Source: Fodinibius salicampi
GTDB taxonomy: Bacteria; Bacteroidota; Rhodothermia; Balneolales; Balneolaceae
Assembly: GCF_039545095.1 (NCBI RefSeq)
Contig: NZ_BAABRS010000001.1
Coordinates: 620,001 to 684,000, forward strand
Direction of reading: 5' to 3'
DNA: 64,000 nt
Position 1 is the stretch's first letter, and each line of letters starts with the position of its first letter. Shown here in pieces: positions 62,274-64,000 of this stretch. A program made the position numbers and the translations under genes. The notes under the pieces were generated by a model, which saw only the letters and a program-made list of their open reading frames with translations, did not search any database and was not told the DNA's origin.

Positions 62274-63596
62274 ATGATGAAGTATTATAAGCGAATTTAT
62301 ACGGGCTGTGTGTTGCTGCTTTTGATTGCAGCAGGCGCACAGGCACAAATTACTGAGAAAGCGGAATTCGGTAAGTTTGCCATTACCAATGCTACCATCC
62401 ATACGGTTTCTGATGGTGTTATTGAAAATGGCGTTGTTCTCATTAACGGTGAAAAGATCGAATTTGTAGGTAAGAATGCGAAGATAACTACCGAATATCA
62501 GCGTATTAATGCAGAAGGAAAACATCTGTATCCGGGCTTTATGGATTCTGGTACCCAACTCGGACTCCAGGAAATCGGGGCCGTGGAGGTGACTAACGAT
62601 CAGGCTGAGCTGGGGGCTTATAATCCGCATGTGCGTGCTTTTACGGCTATCAATCCCAGCAGCGCAAGTATTCCGGTAACGCGCGTGAATGGGGTCACGC
62701 ACGTCATTTCTCTGCCTGTATCGGGACGGCTGTCCGGGAAGGCTACGCTTATTGATCTTTATGGCTATTCGCCTGATTCCATGGCGGTAAGTCCCAATGC
62801 CGGGCTGCACCTGAATTGGCCTTCGGCTCAGAAAGGTGGTTCGTGGGACGATCGCAGTGATGAGAAGGTTCAAGAGGAGTATGAAGAGGATCTGAAAGAA
62901 CTGAATGAGTTTTGGGAGAAGGCGGTTTTTTATGACAAGATGGTATCCGCTTACGAAGAAGACCCTTCTAACAAAGAACAGCCGGATGCGGATAAAAAAA
63001 TGGAGGCGATGCGGGAGGTGCTTAGCGGGGACGTTCCGGTCGTCATATCCGTAGATCGAAAACAGGATATCCTGAATGCCATTGAATGGACACAGAAGCA
63101 TCCGGATGTTCGTTTCATATTAGCCGGCGTCAAGGAAGGGTGGCGCGTAGCGGATGAAATTGCTGAGTCCGGATTGCCGGCACTGGTTGCCACGCTGTAT
63201 ACCCCGGAACGCGATTACGATAACTATCAGCGTCCGTACCAAAATCCGGGGATGCTGCACGAAGCGGGAGTGAAGGTGGCCATTGCCACCGGAGAAGTGG
63301 AGAATGTACGAAATGCCCCGTACCATGCCGGGTACGCGGCTACCTATGGACTTGGAAAGGAGGAAGCGCTGAAGGCTATTACGCTAAATGCAGCTGAAAT
63401 TTTTGGAGTGGAGGATAAGCTGGGCAGTATTGAGGCCGGAAAGCAGGCTAATCTTTTTCTGTCGGATGGAGATCCCTTTGAGCCGATGAGTCAGATTGAG
63501 CAGGTGTTTATTCGCGGATATAAGATACCGATGGTGAGTCGCCACACCCAGCTCAATGACGAATACCTTGACCGCGGAGCAGAGTCAACCAATTAA
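62274..63596 (+). CDS. Amidohydrolase-fold protein lacking HxH (triplet member 3)
   Basis: A 440-residue exported protein. The start at 62274 gives MMKYYKRIYTGCVLLLLIAAGAQAQ as signal; an upstream ATG at 62241 is an alternative. The amidohydrolase tail (LNAAEIFGVEDKLGSIEAGKQANLFLSDGDPFEP) is clear. The metal motif is lost: after YPGFMD the sequence is SGTQLG (92-97) instead of xHxH. It is like member 1 in this respect. Confidence 0.85.
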   Translation: MMKYYKRIYTGCVLLLLIAAGAQAQITEKAEFGKFAITNATIHTVSDGVIENGVVLINGEKIEFVGKNAKITTEYQRINAEGKHLYPGFMDSGTQLGLQEIGAVEVTNDQAELGAYNPHVRAFTAINPSSASIPVTRVNGVTHVISLPVSGRLSGKATLIDLYGYSPDSMAVSPNAGLHLNWPSAQKGGSWDDRSDEKVQEEYEEDLKELNEFWEKAVFYDKMVSAYEEDPSNKEQPDADKKMEAMREVLSGDVPVVISVDRKQDILNAIEWTQKHPDVRFILAGVKEGWRVADEIAESGLPALVATLYTPERDYDNYQRPYQNPGMLHEAGVKVAIATGEVENVRNAPYHAGYAATYGLGKEEALKAITLNAAEIFGVEDKLGSIEAGKQANLFLSDGDPFEPMSQIEQVFIRGYKIPMVSRHTQLNDEYLDRGAESTN

Positions 63597-63615
63597 TGAT
63601 ATTAAGGATCTGCAA

Positions 63616-63651
63616 TAATAAAGGCGTGAGGATATTCCCACGCCTTTATTA
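63616..63651. terminator. Bidirectional terminator
   Basis: TAATAAAGGCGTG (63616-63628) pairs with CACGCCTTTATTA (63639-63651) between the convergent amidohydrolase and carbonic anhydrase genes. A/T-rich arms serve both directions. Confidence 0.8.
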
Positions 63652-63678
63652 GAATACTTACTTGGTGGGATATGAAAG

Positions 63679-64000
63679 TTATCCCGTTGATTTTACAGAG
63701 ACATCCAGATCCTTTAGCCGTCCATTCTCGAGATTATAGATCCAGCCGTGAACCGTTAAATTATCTCGCTGCTCCCAGGCGTCGGTAACAATATTCGTCT
63801 CTGCTATATTTTTTACTTGCTCCTGCACGTTTAGCTCACAGAGGAGATCATGCTTTTCGTCAAATGACAGGACCTGCAGCTGATCGCTGTGCAAGCGGGC
63901 CACATCCCGGATATATTCGAGCCAGTTATCAATAAGGCCCAGTTTCTGATCCTCAAGGGCTGCCTTAACGCCGCCGCATCCGTAGTGACCACATACTACA
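63679..64000 (-). CDS. Beta-class carbonic anhydrase (N-terminal part missing)
   Basis: The minus-strand frame is open to the right edge. About 107 residues are visible, beginning VVCGHYGCGGVKAALEDQKLGLIDNWLEYIRDVARLHS. CGHYGCGG holds two of the zinc ligands (His and Cys). The C-terminus includes LCELNVQEQVKNIAETNIVTDAW and LTVHGWIYNLENGRLKDLDV, characteristic of beta-carbonic anhydrases, which interconvert CO2 and bicarbonate. The N-terminal zinc Cys and the start lie outside the window. Confidence 0.93.
   Translation of the reverse strand, partial: VVCGHYGCGGVKAALEDQKLGLIDNWLEYIRDVARLHSDQLQVLSFDEKHDLLCELNVQEQVKNIAETNIVTDAWEQRDNLTVHGWIYNLENGRLKDLDVSVKSTG

Overview
The window comes from an aerobic, free-living bacterium of the Bacteroidota/FCB group. 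It looks most like Balneolota or Rhodothermota, judging from the mix of proteins: a GWxTD-domain protein, a DUF4469 HU-like protein, a DUF2795 protein, a DUF1080 protein, a PPPGxC lipoprotein, tandem amidohydrolases, cysDN sulfate activation and B12-regulated metE. Candidate promoters also resemble the Bacteroidota TAnnTTTG type. This placement is inference; no rRNA or tRNA gene is present. Genes are dense on both strands. There is no phage, transposase, CRISPR array or plasmid module. Accessory character is confined to a few non-coding islands.

Layout. 1-2378: sulfate activation (cysD, cut by the window edge, and cysN), interrupted by a four-helix-bundle (23S-IVS-type) gene framed by a 26-bp inverted repeat. 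2379-4307: a 1.9-kb gene-free island. It holds a terminator, a REP-like palindrome, a strikingly structured segment with a gap-free three-way junction, a 7-unit dyad array with 22-23-bp period, and an inverted pair of REP-type repeats. 4308-14157: a type IV pilus/type II secretion-like assembly machine. It comprises a PilC/GspF platform, PilB/GspE ATPase, cyclic-nucleotide-binding protein, PilT-like ATPase, a PilM-PilN fusion, a PilO-PilP fusion and a secretin carrying a C-terminal SPOR domain, with no pilin gene nearby. 14154-21876: scattered genes, including a D-amino-acid PLP enzyme, an M19 dipeptidase, an M28-like probable pseudo-peptidase, TPR, DUF1508, DUF1080 and DUF4469 proteins, and a second dyad array with exactly 23-bp period.

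22447-28767: a cobalamin riboswitch controlling metE, then ribonucleotide reductase nrdB-nrdA. The NrdB has Phe in place of the radical Tyr and Glu as first metal ligand, the class Ic (Mn/Fe) signature. 28927-35627: lipoproteins, an ABC-F ATPase, a universal stress protein, an M50-like membrane protein, a glycosyltransferase and a phosphoesterase. 35664-39092: a three-gene operon (SDR/DUF2867, SRPBCC, CrtI-type desaturase). 39354-50983: housekeeping genes (lactonase, amidotransferase, RlmD, cNMP-binding protein, Omp85/BamA-like, TatA, GatA, SDR, M28 peptidase, PrmA). 51113-57559: a small outer-membrane barrel protein, an ECF-like sigma factor, QueG, then a GWxTD-pdxA-methyltransferase-ftsE run. 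57702-64000: an acyl-CoA carboxylase beta subunit, three tandem secreted amidohydrolase-fold proteins of which only the middle one keeps its metal ligands, and the 3' part of a beta-carbonic anhydrase.

The best candidates for something undescribed are the fused pilus-like machine, the structured island after cysN, the IVS-like insertion in the cysDN operon, the exact 23-bp dyad array, a 28-31-bp dyad motif shared by three promoters, and the catalytic/degenerate amidohydrolase triplet.
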